Below are positions 50,031-59,038 of a stretch of DNA of 64,000 nt, piece after piece (position 1 is the first letter of the stretch; each line of letters opens with the position of its first letter). The stretch covers positions 1 through 64,000 of the forward strand of contig NZ_JANLGI010000003.1 in the NCBI RefSeq assembly GCF_024655635.1, in the 5' to 3' direction. The DNA is from Allobosea sp. 47.2.35. Its GTDB lineage: Bacteria; Pseudomonadota; Alphaproteobacteria; Rhizobiales; Beijerinckiaceae. A program made the position numbers and the translations under genes. The notes below the pieces were generated by a model. That model saw nothing but the letters and a program-made list of their open reading frames with translations, ran no database searches and had not been told where the DNA came from.

Positions 50031-51575
50031 ATGGCTTCCGAAACGACCTCGCCCTTAGCCGGCTTCGGCACCGTCCCCGCCACCCCCTACGACCTCGCCG
50101 TCATCGGCGGCGGCATCAACGGCGCGGGTATCGCCCGCGACGCCGCCGGGCGCGGCGCCTCGGTCGTGCTGTTCGAGAAGGACGATCTCGCGAGCGCCAC
50201 CTCCTCGCGCTCGACCAAGCTGATCCATGGCGGCCTGCGCTATCTCGAGCACTACAAGTTCCGGCTGGTGCGCGAGGCCCTGATGGAGCGCGAGCGGCTC
50301 TGGGCCATTGCGCCGCATATCATCCGCCCGCTGCGCTTCGTGCTGCCGCATCACAAGGGCCTGCGCCCGGCCTGGCTGCTCCGGCTCGGCCTGTTCCTCT
50401 ACGACCATATCGGCGGCCGCAAGCTCCTGCCGGCGACGCGCACGCTCGACCTCGCCCATGACGCGGTCGGCAAGCCGCTCAAGGACGTTAAGGCGAAGGC
50501 CTTCGAATATTCCGATTGCTGGGTCGAGGATGCCCGCCTCGTCGTGTTGAACGCGATGGATGCCGCTGTGCGCGGCGCCGCGATCCATACCCGCACCCGC
50601 GTGACTGCTGCGCGGCGCGAGAACGGGCTTTGGCAGCTCGACACGGACAGCCCCGAGGGCCGGCAGACGATCTGGGCGCGCACGCTCGTCAATGCCGCCG
50701 GCCCCTGGGTCGGCGATGTCCTGAACGGCGTCATCCACACCAATGCCAAGGCCGGCGTCCGCATGGTCCAGGGCAGCCATATCGTCGTGCCCAGGCTCTA
50801 CGAGCACGACCGCTGCTACATCTTCCAGAACGCGGACGGGCGCATCATCTTCGCCATCCCCTACGAGCAGGATTTCACGCTGATCGGCACGACCGACCGC
50901 GACTATCACGGCGACCCGTCCGAGGTCGTCGCGACGCCGGAAGAGATCGCCTATCTCTGTGCGGCCGCGAGCGAGTATTTCCGCCAGCCCGTGACGCCCG
51001 AATCCGTAGTCTGGACCTATTCCGGCGTGCGCCCGCTCTATGACGACGGCGCTTCCAAGGCGCAGGAGGCGACGCGCGATTACGTGCTGACACTCGATGC
51101 GCCCCAAGGCGAGGCGCCGCTGCTCTCCGTCTTCGGCGGCAAGATCACGACCTATCGCCGCCTTGCGGAGGCCGCGATCGCCAAGCTCGCGCCGCTCGCG
51201 CCCTGGGCCGCCCGCGCCGAGTGGACGGTTTCCGGCGCCCTGCCCGGCGGCGATTTCCCGGTCGGCGGCTTCGACGCGCTCGTGAGCGGGATCGCCAGCA
51301 CTTATCCCTGGCTGGAACATCGCACGGCGACGCGGCTCGCCCGCGCCTATGGCACCCGCGCCCGCGACATCCTCGGCGATGCGAAGAGCCTCGCCGATCT
51401 CGGCCGGCATTTCGGCGCGGACCTCTACGAGCGCGAGGTGCGCTACCTGATGAAGGCGGAATGGGCGCGCCGGGCGCAGGACGTGCTCTGGCGCCGCGGC
51501 AAGCTCGGCCTGCAGCTGTCGAAGGCCGAGAGCGAGACGCTGGACGAGTTCATGCAGGCGGCAGCGCCCGTCTAG
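50031..51575 (+). CDS. glpD: Glycerol-3-phosphate dehydrogenase (FAD-dependent)
   Basis: A 514-residue aerobic enzyme that oxidises glycerol-3-phosphate to dihydroxyacetone phosphate and passes electrons to quinone at the inner membrane. The FAD motif VIGGGINGAGIARDAAGRG starts at about residue 24. SSRSTKLIHGGLRYLEHYKF, TLVNAAGPWVGDV and SVFGGKITTYRRLAE are typical of GlpD. It is divergent from the TRAP permease. The genes glpF, glpK and glpR are not adjacent. Confidence 0.95.
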   Translation: MASETTSPLAGFGTVPATPYDLAVIGGGINGAGIARDAAGRGASVVLFEKDDLASATSSRSTKLIHGGLRYLEHYKFRLVREALMERERLWAIAPHIIRPLRFVLPHHKGLRPAWLLRLGLFLYDHIGGRKLLPATRTLDLAHDAVGKPLKDVKAKAFEYSDCWVEDARLVVLNAMDAAVRGAAIHTRTRVTAARRENGLWQLDTDSPEGRQTIWARTLVNAAGPWVGDVLNGVIHTNAKAGVRMVQGSHIVVPRLYEHDRCYIFQNADGRIIFAIPYEQDFTLIGTTDRDYHGDPSEVVATPEEIAYLCAAASEYFRQPVTPESVVWTYSGVRPLYDDGASKAQEATRDYVLTLDAPQGEAPLLSVFGGKITTYRRLAEAAIAKLAPLAPWAARAEWTVSGALPGGDFPVGGFDALVSGIASTYPWLEHRTATRLARAYGTRARDILGDAKSLADLGRHFGADLYEREVRYLMKAEWARRAQDVLWRRGKLGLQLSKAESETLDEFMQAAAPV

Positions 51576-51581
51576 GTCCGC

Positions 51582-52352
51582 TCAGGCAATCCAGGCCGGC
51601 GGCCGCACTACGATGACCTTGCCGGTGCCGTCGACCTGGATGTATTTGCCGCTGCCGCCGGACTTGACGCCATCCCAGCCGAGTCGGCCGTGCTTCGGGC
51701 CGAAATGGCCGGACCCGTCATTGGCGCCGTTCGAATGGGCGATCAGCAGCGCGTCCGGAATGACGTTGGTGTAGGATACCAGCGCAATATGGCCGGGCTT
51801 GCGGGTCTCGAGCATCTTGTCGGTCATCCAGACGACCATGTCGCCGGTCCTGATCTCGTCGAAATCCCAGATCAGGGCGCTGGGCAGGCCGGGTGGCTTG
51901 CCCTTCTTGGCCGCGCCGACCAAGAAGGGGCAGCTCGCGCCGCCCGAATACTTGTCGAGGCTGATCCGGCTCAGCTCGCTGTAATAGGCGACGACGAAGC
52001 CGGTGCAGTCGACTCCGAGGCTCTGGTCCGCCCAGGCCTGGATCGTGCTCTCCGTCGCCTTGCCGGTATCCAGCGCGAGGCCGAGGATATGTTCGCAATC
52101 GTCTGGGCTGACCTTGCCCATGCTGGCCCGGTTGAACGCCTTCTTGTTCACGGACAGCTTGCGCCTTACCGCCTCCTGCATGACGAGGCTGCGCTTGGTC
52201 GCCCCCGCATCGGCATTGTGGATGCCGATCATGTATTTGTTGATCGATACCGTGATGTCGCCCACCGGGACATTCCAGTAGCGATCGACCCAGTCCGCGG
52301 GCGAGGGCGAGGCATTCGCGATATCGGTCGGGTTGCTCGGATCCGGGACCAT
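51582..52352 (-). CDS. NlpC/P60-like cysteine peptidase, candidate T6SS-associated effector
   Basis: A 256-residue protein without signal peptide or membrane helix. The second half has NlpC/P60 features in order: Cys116 in VDCTGFVVAYYSEL (the classical DC[ST]GF site), GDMVVWMTD, His188 in PGHIALV and a third polar residue candidate His206 in IAHSNG. Such enzymes cut peptide stems of peptidoglycan. It starts 37 bp after clpV with a GGAGA site, so it is probably the last gene of the T6SS operon. The first about 100 residues are not recognised and could be a loading or regulatory part. No immunity gene is adjacent: glpD ends 6 bp from its stop. Confidence 0.65.
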   Translation of the reverse strand: MVPDPSNPTDIANASPSPADWVDRYWNVPVGDITVSINKYMIGIHNADAGATKRSLVMQEAVRRKLSVNKKAFNRASMGKVSPDDCEHILGLALDTGKATESTIQAWADQSLGVDCTGFVVAYYSELSRISLDKYSGGASCPFLVGAAKKGKPPGLPSALIWDFDEIRTGDMVVWMTDKMLETRKPGHIALVSYTNVIPDALLIAHSNGANDGSGHFGPKHGRLGWDGVKSGGSGKYIQVDGTGKVIVVRPPAWIA

Positions 52353-52389
52353 AGGCGATCTCCTCGCCGGGACGTTGCGAAAGTGCGGT

Positions 52390-55107
52390 TCACGCCACCT
52401 GATAGGCGAACTGGCCCTCTTCGACCGAGACCTTCGCCTCGGTCAGCGGCTTCTTCTCCAGCTGCAGGTTGAGGATCGCGCGCGAGAGCGCCGGCAGCAT
52501 CGAGTTGGTGATGATGTTGTCGATCATGCGCCCGCCCGAATCCGGGTCGTTGCATTGGCCGACGATGTGCTCGACCACCGCATCGTCATAGACGAAGGCC
52601 GCCTTGTGGTTCTCGGCCAAGCGCTTGCCGATACGCCCGAGCTGGAGCTTCACGATCCCGGCCAGCATGTCCGAGGACAGCGGATAGTAGGGGATGGTCA
52701 CGAGCCGCCCGATCAGCGCCGGGGGGAAGACCTTGAGCAGCGCCGGCCTGAGGCTCACCGCCATCACCTCGGGATCGGGCTTGGCCGCGCCATTGGCGGA
52801 CAGGCTCATGATCTCGTCGGTGCCGACATTCGAGGTCAGGATGATCAGCGTGTTCTTGAAGTCGATGCGCCTTCCGGTGCCGTCCTCCATCTGGCCCTTG
52901 TCGAAGACCTGGAAGAACAGCTCGTGCACGTCGGGATGCGCCTTCTCGACCTCGTCGAGCAGCACCACCGAATAGGGCTTGCGCCGGACCGCTTCGGTCA
53001 GGCGCCCACCCTCGCCATAGCCGACATAGCCGGGAGGCGCGCCCTTGAGCGTCGAGACGGTATGCGCCTCCTGGAACTCGCTCATATTGATGGTGATGAC
53101 GTTCTGCTCGCCGCCATAGAGCGATTCCGCCAGCGCCAATGCCGTCTCGGTCTTGCCGACGCCGGACGGACCGCAGAGCATGAAGACGCCGATCGGCTTG
53201 TTGGGATTGTCGAGCCGGGCGCGGTTGGTCTCGATGCGCTTGGCGATCATGCCAATGCCATGGCCCTGCCCGACGACTCGCTTGTTCAGCGTCTCGGCGA
53301 GGTTGAGCACGGTCTCAATCTCGTCCTTGACCATCCGGCCGACCGGGATGCCGGTCCAGTCCGAGACGACGGACGCCACCGACTGCTCGTCGACATGGGC
53401 GTAGATCATCCGGTTGGCAGGATCGATCTCGCTCAGCGCCGCGAACTTGGCATTGAGCGCGGCGCGCGATTCGGCGGAATCCGCTTCGGGCGCCGGAGCT
53501 TCGGCCGGCGCGGCCTCGCTGCTCGCCTCCTGCACGGCTGCATCGGCCTTCGCCTCCCCGCCCGGCGCCTTATCGCCGAGCTTGGCCCGCAGCGCCTTGA
53601 TCTCCTCGACGATGGCGAGTTCGCCCGCCCAGGCACCTTCGAGCCCGGCGAGCTTCTCCTGCCGTTCAGTGATTTCGGCCTCGATCTCACCGAGCCGCTT
53701 GGTGGCATCGGTGCCGAGATCGGCATCCGCCGTCAGCGCCGCCTTCTCCTGCTCCAGCGACGAGATCGCGACGCGCGCATCCTCGATCGCGGCCGGGGTC
53801 GCGCTCTGGCTGATGGCGACGCGGGCGCAGGCCGTGTCGAGCAGGCTCACCGCCTTGTCGGGGAGCTGGCGGGCCGGAATGTAGCGATGCGAGAGCGAGA
53901 CCGCCGCGACGATGGCCGCGTCCGAGATGCGGACTTTGTGATGCTTCTCCATCGGCCCGATCAGCCCGCGCAGCATTGTGCAGCAGCGCGCGACATCCGG
54001 CTCATCGACCTGCACCGGCTGGAAGCGCCGGGTCAGTGCTGGATCCTTCTCGAAATACTGGCGATATTCCGACCATGTCGTCGCCGCGATGGTGCGCAAA
54101 GTGCCGCGCGCCAATGCCGGCTTCAGCAGGTTGGCGGCATCGCCCGTGCCGGCCTGCCCGCCGGCACCGATCAGCGTATGCGCCTCGTCGATGAACAGGA
54201 TCACCGGCGTCGGCGAGGACTGCACCTCGTCGATCACCGAGCGCAGGCGCTGCTCGAACTCGCCCTTCATCGAGGCGCCGGCCTGCATCAGGCCGATATC
54301 GAGCGCACAGACCCGCACGCCCCGGAGCGGCGGCGGCACATCGCCGGAAGCGACGCGCTGGGCGAAGCCTTCCGCGATCGCGGTCTTGCCGACGCCGGCC
54401 TCGCCGGTGAGGATCGGGTTGTTCTGGCGCCGCCGCATCAGCACGTCGATGACCTGCCGGATTTCGTCGTCGCGGCCGAGGATCGGGTCCATCGTGCCGG
54501 AGCGGGCCTTGACGGTGAGGTCCTGCGAGAAGCGGTCGAGCGCGGTCGTACCCTTCGCGCCTTCGGCAGCTTCTGCGCCCGGCGTTCCCGCCGCGCGCAG
54601 CCCCGAGCCGTCCATCGGCCGCAGGTTTTCCTCTTCCGAGCTTTCCCAGATCTTGCCGTAGCCTGCGGCCAGTTCCTCGACCGGGATCTTGGAGAATTCC
54701 TTGGAAAGCCCGGTCAGCACGCGGCGCAGTTCTGTCGATTTCAGCGCCGCGACCAGCAGATGGCCGGTCCTGATCTGCGTCTCCCCGAAGAACAGGGTCG
54801 CGTAATGCCAGCCACGGTCGAGGATATCGACGATGTGGTTGGCGATGCCCGGCATCTCCGTCTCGTTGCGGCGGAAGCCCTCGACCACGCCGCCGAGCTC
54901 CATCAGCATCTTGGCGCGGTCGAGCTTGTAATGGTCGGCGGTCAGGGTCAGGTCGTTGCTGGTGCCCTGCAGGACCTGCAGCAGCCAATGCGCCAGCTCG
55001 ACATTGCGGTTTCCCGCCCCCTTCGCCTGCCGGAGCGCCTGCAGGAAGGTGTCGTAGCCGACCCGGTTGAGCTTGCCTGTGACGGCTTCGAGGCTGATAT
55101 CGGCCAT
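52390..55107 (-). CDS. tssH: T6SS sheath-recycling ATPase TssH (ClpV)
   Basis: A 905-residue double AAA+ ATPase that disassembles the contracted TssB/TssC sheath. An N-terminal Clp repeat domain (about 1-150) binds sheath. The first Walker A GEAGVGKT is at 235-242 with Walker B LFIDEAH at 304-310, and the second Walker A GPSGVGKT is at 646-653. Between the coiled-coil middle domain and the second ATPase lies an Ala/Pro/Glu-rich stretch (about 517-550). The start is fixed at 55107 by the conserved MADISLEAVTGKLN; the frame upstream overlaps tssG. Confidence 0.96.
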   Translation of the reverse strand: MADISLEAVTGKLNRVGYDTFLQALRQAKGAGNRNVELAHWLLQVLQGTSNDLTLTADHYKLDRAKMLMELGGVVEGFRRNETEMPGIANHIVDILDRGWHYATLFFGETQIRTGHLLVAALKSTELRRVLTGLSKEFSKIPVEELAAGYGKIWESSEEENLRPMDGSGLRAAGTPGAEAAEGAKGTTALDRFSQDLTVKARSGTMDPILGRDDEIRQVIDVLMRRRQNNPILTGEAGVGKTAIAEGFAQRVASGDVPPPLRGVRVCALDIGLMQAGASMKGEFEQRLRSVIDEVQSSPTPVILFIDEAHTLIGAGGQAGTGDAANLLKPALARGTLRTIAATTWSEYRQYFEKDPALTRRFQPVQVDEPDVARCCTMLRGLIGPMEKHHKVRISDAAIVAAVSLSHRYIPARQLPDKAVSLLDTACARVAISQSATPAAIEDARVAISSLEQEKAALTADADLGTDATKRLGEIEAEITERQEKLAGLEGAWAGELAIVEEIKALRAKLGDKAPGGEAKADAAVQEASSEAAPAEAPAPEADSAESRAALNAKFAALSEIDPANRMIYAHVDEQSVASVVSDWTGIPVGRMVKDEIETVLNLAETLNKRVVGQGHGIGMIAKRIETNRARLDNPNKPIGVFMLCGPSGVGKTETALALAESLYGGEQNVITINMSEFQEAHTVSTLKGAPPGYVGYGEGGRLTEAVRRKPYSVVLLDEVEKAHPDVHELFFQVFDKGQMEDGTGRRIDFKNTLIILTSNVGTDEIMSLSANGAAKPDPEVMAVSLRPALLKVFPPALIGRLVTIPYYPLSSDMLAGIVKLQLGRIGKRLAENHKAAFVYDDAVVEHIVGQCNDPDSGGRMIDNIITNSMLPALSRAILNLQLEKKPLTEAKVSVEEGQFAYQVA

Positions 55108-55124
55108 GGTCGTCCCCTTCGATG

Positions 55125-56183
55125 TCAGGTGGCCGCAGCGCGGCTTCGTTTCAGGCGCAGGCTTTCGGCGGGATGGAAGCGGGCGTCGCGGCGCAAGGCG
55201 CCCTCCTCGACATTCCAGTTCGGCGCCATCCAGCTCGTCCAGCCAAGATGGCCGGACTGGCCGAGCCGGACCGGCTTCACCTCGCCGACCGGCAAGGCGA
55301 GCTCGACATCCCATTCGAACTGCTCGCCGAGATGGAAGAACACCGCATCCGCCAGGGGCTCGCAGCGGTCACCGTTCGGCAGGAAGCGCTCGAACTGTTC
55401 GAGATCGCGCGCCACAATCTTCACGCGGAACTTGTCCTCGACGCTGTAGACGCTGCCGCCGAGCAGCGCGTCGCTGCCGAGCGAGCAATGCGAGCCGCCG
55501 AGCCGCGTTCGGTCGGCCGGATCGAAGACCAGCCACATCCCGGCGAATTGCTCGATCTCGATATCGGCCTTAAACAGGCCGGCGAGGAAGCGCCGCAGAC
55601 GCGAGGCCGATTTCGCCTGCGCGCCGATCAAACCGGCATGGGCGAGCTTCTCGGCATCGGGCACGCTGTCGCGCTTGAGATAGGGCTTCGAGCCCACCCC
55701 GATCATGCTGCCTATATAGGCGGCGAAGCGGTCGAGATCGGGCCGGTCATGCTGGGCGATCGGGCGCGAATCCGCCCAGGCCCGATAGAACAATTGCAGG
55801 AAGCGGTGGTTGAAGATGTCGAGGAAGCGCGGAAAGGCGTCATCGCGCGCCAGCGTCCAGTGATAGCTCTCCTCGGTCGTCGCCAGCGGCAACGGTCCCT
55901 GCGGCCCGAGCAGGCCGAGGAACTTGACGAAGAGCCGCAAGCGCCCCTGGCCGTCGCGATCGGCTTCCGCGAGGCTCGACGCCGCGAAATCAAGATAGGG
56001 CTGCTCGCCCAGCGCGACATATTCATCGCGCCGCGAGACGACATCGCCCACCCTTGGGCGATCCGGGAAACTGCGCTCCAGCCGGCGCATCACCGCGTAG
56101 AAATCGAAGCGCCAGGGCTCGGCCTCGAGCTGCGCCTGATAGTTCGGCGCCTTCTCCAGCGGGGTGGCGGCGTCCTCGCTCAC
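55125..56183 (-). CDS. tssG: T6SS baseplate protein TssG (ImpH/VasB)
   Basis: A 352-residue TssG, which forms the TssK-F-G-E baseplate wedge. Family features include the N-terminal PWRFDFYAVMRRLERSFPDRPRVG, the FLGLLGPQGPLPLATTEES segment and FLDIFNHRFLQLFYRAWADSRP. Its ATG overlaps the tssF stop by 4 bp, so the two products are probably made in coupled fashion, as their complex requires. Confidence 0.96.
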   Translation of the reverse strand: MSEDAATPLEKAPNYQAQLEAEPWRFDFYAVMRRLERSFPDRPRVGDVVSRRDEYVALGEQPYLDFAASSLAEADRDGQGRLRLFVKFLGLLGPQGPLPLATTEESYHWTLARDDAFPRFLDIFNHRFLQLFYRAWADSRPIAQHDRPDLDRFAAYIGSMIGVGSKPYLKRDSVPDAEKLAHAGLIGAQAKSASRLRRFLAGLFKADIEIEQFAGMWLVFDPADRTRLGGSHCSLGSDALLGGSVYSVEDKFRVKIVARDLEQFERFLPNGDRCEPLADAVFFHLGEQFEWDVELALPVGEVKPVRLGQSGHLGWTSWMAPNWNVEEGALRRDARFHPAESLRLKRSRAAAT

Positions 56184-58141
56184 AGGATGCGCCTCGCGCC
56201 GGCGCGCGGCGGAAAGCGCATGACTTCGCCGCGCTCGACGGTGCGGATCACCGTCTGGGTGAAATGGTTCATCGCCGCATACTCGGCGAAGAAGCGGTCG
56301 AGGACCGCCCCGAGCAGGAAGACGCCGGAGCCCTCAAAGGCCTTCTCGTCGAGCAGGACGGTGATTTCGAGCCCGCGCGCCGCGCCCGTTCCTGCCCGTT
56401 GCGGGAAGCGGCGCACCACCGCGCGGCTGTCGACGCTCTTGATGCCGCGGATGCGCCGCTCGGTGGCGCTATCGGCGAGATCGGCGAAGAGCGAGAGCAG
56501 CTCGCGCAGCGCCTCGCCGTTCTCGCCCGCACCCCGCTGGACGAGGCCGAGATGGTTCAGGCTGATCAGGTTGACCAGGCGCCAGGTCACGACGCCGGTG
56601 CTCGCGGTTTCCGAGCGCAGCTTGAGCTGGGAGACGACCGGCTCGCGCGGCGGCGTCGGCCCTGCGAGGCAGGCGATGTCGAGCGAGACATTGTCGATCA
56701 GGCGGAAATCGGCCCCGCCCTGCCCGGTCGGCAGATGCTCGGTCAGATGCCGGTTGGAGCAGAGCGCGCGGACGCTGAGTTCCGCCACCGAGGCGGTATC
56801 CGAGACACCCGCCGGCTCGACCAGCGAGATGAACATCTCCGTGCCCGTGTAGTCGGAGGCCTTGCCTTGCCGGCGCTCGGCCGACGAGCGGCGGCGCGGC
56901 AGGCGCCGCTGCGTATAGTGCAGCCCCTGTGTCGGCGAGGCGCCCTCCGGCGAGGAGTAGAGCGGATGGACCGGCTGCTTCTCGCGCCCGCCGACATAAT
57001 GCGCGTGCACGGAGAGGATGCTGTGCGGCTCATAGTCGAGCGCCCGGCTCCGGTCCGGCACGACATGGAACTCGTGCTGGTTCGTCTTGACCGGGATGCG
57101 GTCCGTCGTCTTCTCGAACAGGTTGATCGCGGGCGACGCGTAGAGCGCGAACATCTCCTTGCGCACCGCACCCGGCAGACGCGTGTTCACCTCGTCGAAG
57201 ACGAAGATAACATCGACAGACTTCGCCTTGAGCTTCGGCATGATGCCGGCAAGCCCTTCCAGCCGGAAGCCGAGGAATTTGCGCGGGAACCAGAACAGTT
57301 CGCGCAGCAGATCGAAGCCACGGAAGACGCGCGTATCGGCCGGCAACAGCGCCTCGTCCTCACCAAAGCCGATCTGCTCGATCCGGCAGCCATCGCCCGA
57401 CGTCACCACCGGATCGCCGAACTCGTCGAGATGGCGGAAATGAATGCCGATGCAGTTCGAGAAGAGCTGCTCGTAGAGCGCGACCGCTTCCCCCTCGGCC
57501 CCGAGCAGATGGAACGGCAATTCGCGCGTCCGGCAGCCGGCGAACCAGCTCGCCGGGTTCTTCAGCGCCTGCGCGGCGGAGGGCTCCAGCTCCCGATCGG
57601 CCATGACACGATGGGTGAGCGAGATGCGCAGGCCCGACAAGGCGCGGGGCCCGGTGCGCAGGCCGAGCGCCTGCAGAGGCCCCGGCGCCGGGATATATTC
57701 GGCCGCCGTGATCTCGAAAGGCCAGAGCGTGACATCGCCGCCGAGGCGATAGCGACAGGCGACCCGGCGCTCACGCTCCAGATAGGTCGCGTCGATATAG
57801 GAGCCGCGCGCGATCCGCAGGCCCTCGCGCAGGGCCGGGTCCGAATAGGTCGGAACCACCCCTGCCAGCAGCGCAGAGGGCGTCGGCGCCAGATAGTTCG
57901 GCAGCAGCTGCTCAATCAGGTTGTTGGTGAATTCGGGGAATTCGTGCCGGAGCTTTAGCTGGACGCGGGCGGCGAGGAAGGCCGCGCCCTCCAGCAGGCC
58001 CCCGACCATCGGGTCCATGCGCTCGCCGGCGAGCCCGCCGAGCCGCTCGGCGATGCCCGGATATTCCTCCGCGAACTCCTTGCTGTGCTCCATGAAGAGC
58101 CGGAGTTCCTGGTTGTAGAGATCGAGAAACTCCTGGTTCAT
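56180..58141 (-). CDS. tssF: T6SS baseplate protein TssF (ImpG/VasA)
   Basis: A 653-residue TssF, partner of TssG in the baseplate wedge. The N-terminus FLDLYNQELRLFMEHSKEFAEEYPGIAERLGG and DPMVGGLLEGAAFLAARVQLKL are the conserved start of the family. The C-terminal part ends with LGAVLDRFFAEYAAMNHFTQTVIRT. Its start is 16 bp from the edge of the inverted-repeat element at 58158-58424, which separates it from tssE. Confidence 0.96.
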   Translation of the reverse strand: MNQEFLDLYNQELRLFMEHSKEFAEEYPGIAERLGGLAGERMDPMVGGLLEGAAFLAARVQLKLRHEFPEFTNNLIEQLLPNYLAPTPSALLAGVVPTYSDPALREGLRIARGSYIDATYLERERRVACRYRLGGDVTLWPFEITAAEYIPAPGPLQALGLRTGPRALSGLRISLTHRVMADRELEPSAAQALKNPASWFAGCRTRELPFHLLGAEGEAVALYEQLFSNCIGIHFRHLDEFGDPVVTSGDGCRIEQIGFGEDEALLPADTRVFRGFDLLRELFWFPRKFLGFRLEGLAGIMPKLKAKSVDVIFVFDEVNTRLPGAVRKEMFALYASPAINLFEKTTDRIPVKTNQHEFHVVPDRSRALDYEPHSILSVHAHYVGGREKQPVHPLYSSPEGASPTQGLHYTQRRLPRRRSSAERRQGKASDYTGTEMFISLVEPAGVSDTASVAELSVRALCSNRHLTEHLPTGQGGADFRLIDNVSLDIACLAGPTPPREPVVSQLKLRSETASTGVVTWRLVNLISLNHLGLVQRGAGENGEALRELLSLFADLADSATERRIRGIKSVDSRAVVRRFPQRAGTGAARGLEITVLLDEKAFEGSGVFLLGAVLDRFFAEYAAMNHFTQTVIRTVERGEVMRFPPRAGARRIL

Positions 58142-58157
58142 CGCGTCACCGCCCCTG

Positions 58158-58424
58158 AAGGGCCACTAACCAAATCCGGAGGGGTCTCGACGCCGGCAAT
58201 TCGCCCGCTCCGCCAGGAGAGGGGCGAAGCCGATACCCTAGGTATCGGCAAGCGCCGCGACGCCGCGGGCGGTCGAATTCCCGGCGCCGTAGGTGGGCTT
58301 TGGAAGGCCGCCTGCGGCGTCGGAACGACTTGCCGATATCTAAGGATATCGGCTGCGCGCTCCTCCTGGCATTCGGCTCTTCCAAAGCCCATCGAGACCC
58401 CTCCGGATTTGGTTAGTGGCCCTT
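58158..58424. mobile_element. Inverted-repeat element (MITE-like) between tssE and tssF
   Basis: A 267-bp unit bounded by perfect 33-bp terminal inverted repeats (58158-58190 and 58392-58424). Inside are two related small hairpins with 9-bp arms (GCCGATACC at 58229-58249 and GCCGATATC at 58332-58353) and a 13-bp inverted repeat (TGGGCTTTGGAAG, 58294-58306 with 58379-58391). It has no transposase gene. The last three codons and stop of tssE lie inside its right-hand repeat, so its insertion may have created the present tssE C-terminus. I saw no clear target-site duplication. Confidence 0.7.
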
Positions 58425-58961
58425 AATCGCGATCTTGCCGGTGTCCAATTCGAGATCGGCGACGAATTGGACGGGAATATTGAGCGGTTCGCAATTCAGA
58501 TCGGCGCGAACGAGAAAGCGGATCTTCAGCTCGGCCGGATCGAGGCTATCGTCGCGCTCGACGGCGACCGACTTGCGGATCAGCCGCGGCTCGTAGCCGA
58601 CCAGAACATTGGCGAGGTCCTCGCGGATCGCATCGACGCGATGCTCGTCGATCGACAACCGCGTCATGTCGGGAAAGCCGTAGTTGAGCACCGAGCGGCG
58701 CACATGCTCCAGCCCCGAGAGATCGACGCAGGAGCCGAGATTGATGGTATTGACGAGCGCATCGAGATCGACGGCGATCTCGCGGCGCAGTTTCTGCTCG
58801 GTGATCGCGGCCCGCGGCGCCGCGCGACGCGGCGCGATCACGCGTTCGCCGCCCTCGTCCCGCAGGTCGAGCGCGGTCCTCGCATCCTTCTCAAGATGCG
58901 CCTCCCGGAATGCGAACATCAAAGGCGGCCGCAGCCGCTTCTTCGAGATCGGATCGACCAT
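58413..58961 (-). CDS. tssE: T6SS baseplate protein TssE (gp25-like)
   Basis: A 182-residue TssE, homologous to phage gp25, which connects the baseplate to the sheath. It has the lysozyme-like family core TLNLG-type segment NTINLGSCVDLSGLEHVRRSVLNYGFPDMTRLSI and the EPRL motif in VGYEPRLIRKSVAVE. Start choice is uncertain: ATG at 58961 fits the family N-terminus (MVDPISKKRL), while 58976 and 59030 are alternatives, none with a strong ribosome-binding site. Its last residues (KGH) and stop codon are encoded by the inverted-repeat element. Confidence 0.9.
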   Translation of the reverse strand: MVDPISKKRLRPPLMFAFREAHLEKDARTALDLRDEGGERVIAPRRAAPRAAITEQKLRREIAVDLDALVNTINLGSCVDLSGLEHVRRSVLNYGFPDMTRLSIDEHRVDAIREDLANVLVGYEPRLIRKSVAVERDDSLDPAELKIRFLVRADLNCEPLNIPVQFVADLELDTGKIAIKGH

Positions 58962-59038
58962 GGTCTGACGTACCATCGGCAAGGCAAAGCAAGACAAGGC
59001 ATCGGCCCCGGCGGGTGCCGGGGCCGACAATCTTCAGC

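Noticed and set aside
52333..55449. Very long plus-strand open frame (1038 codons) opposite clpV
   Set aside because: It is the antisense shadow of clpV, caused by GC-rich codon third positions. The same applies to the long frames opposite rpoB, rpoC and fusA.
58138..58392. Two minus-strand frames (about 79-84 codons) inside the inverted-repeat element
   Set aside because: They are translations of the palindromic repeat; the plus strand gives similar peptides because of the symmetry. There is no gene signal.
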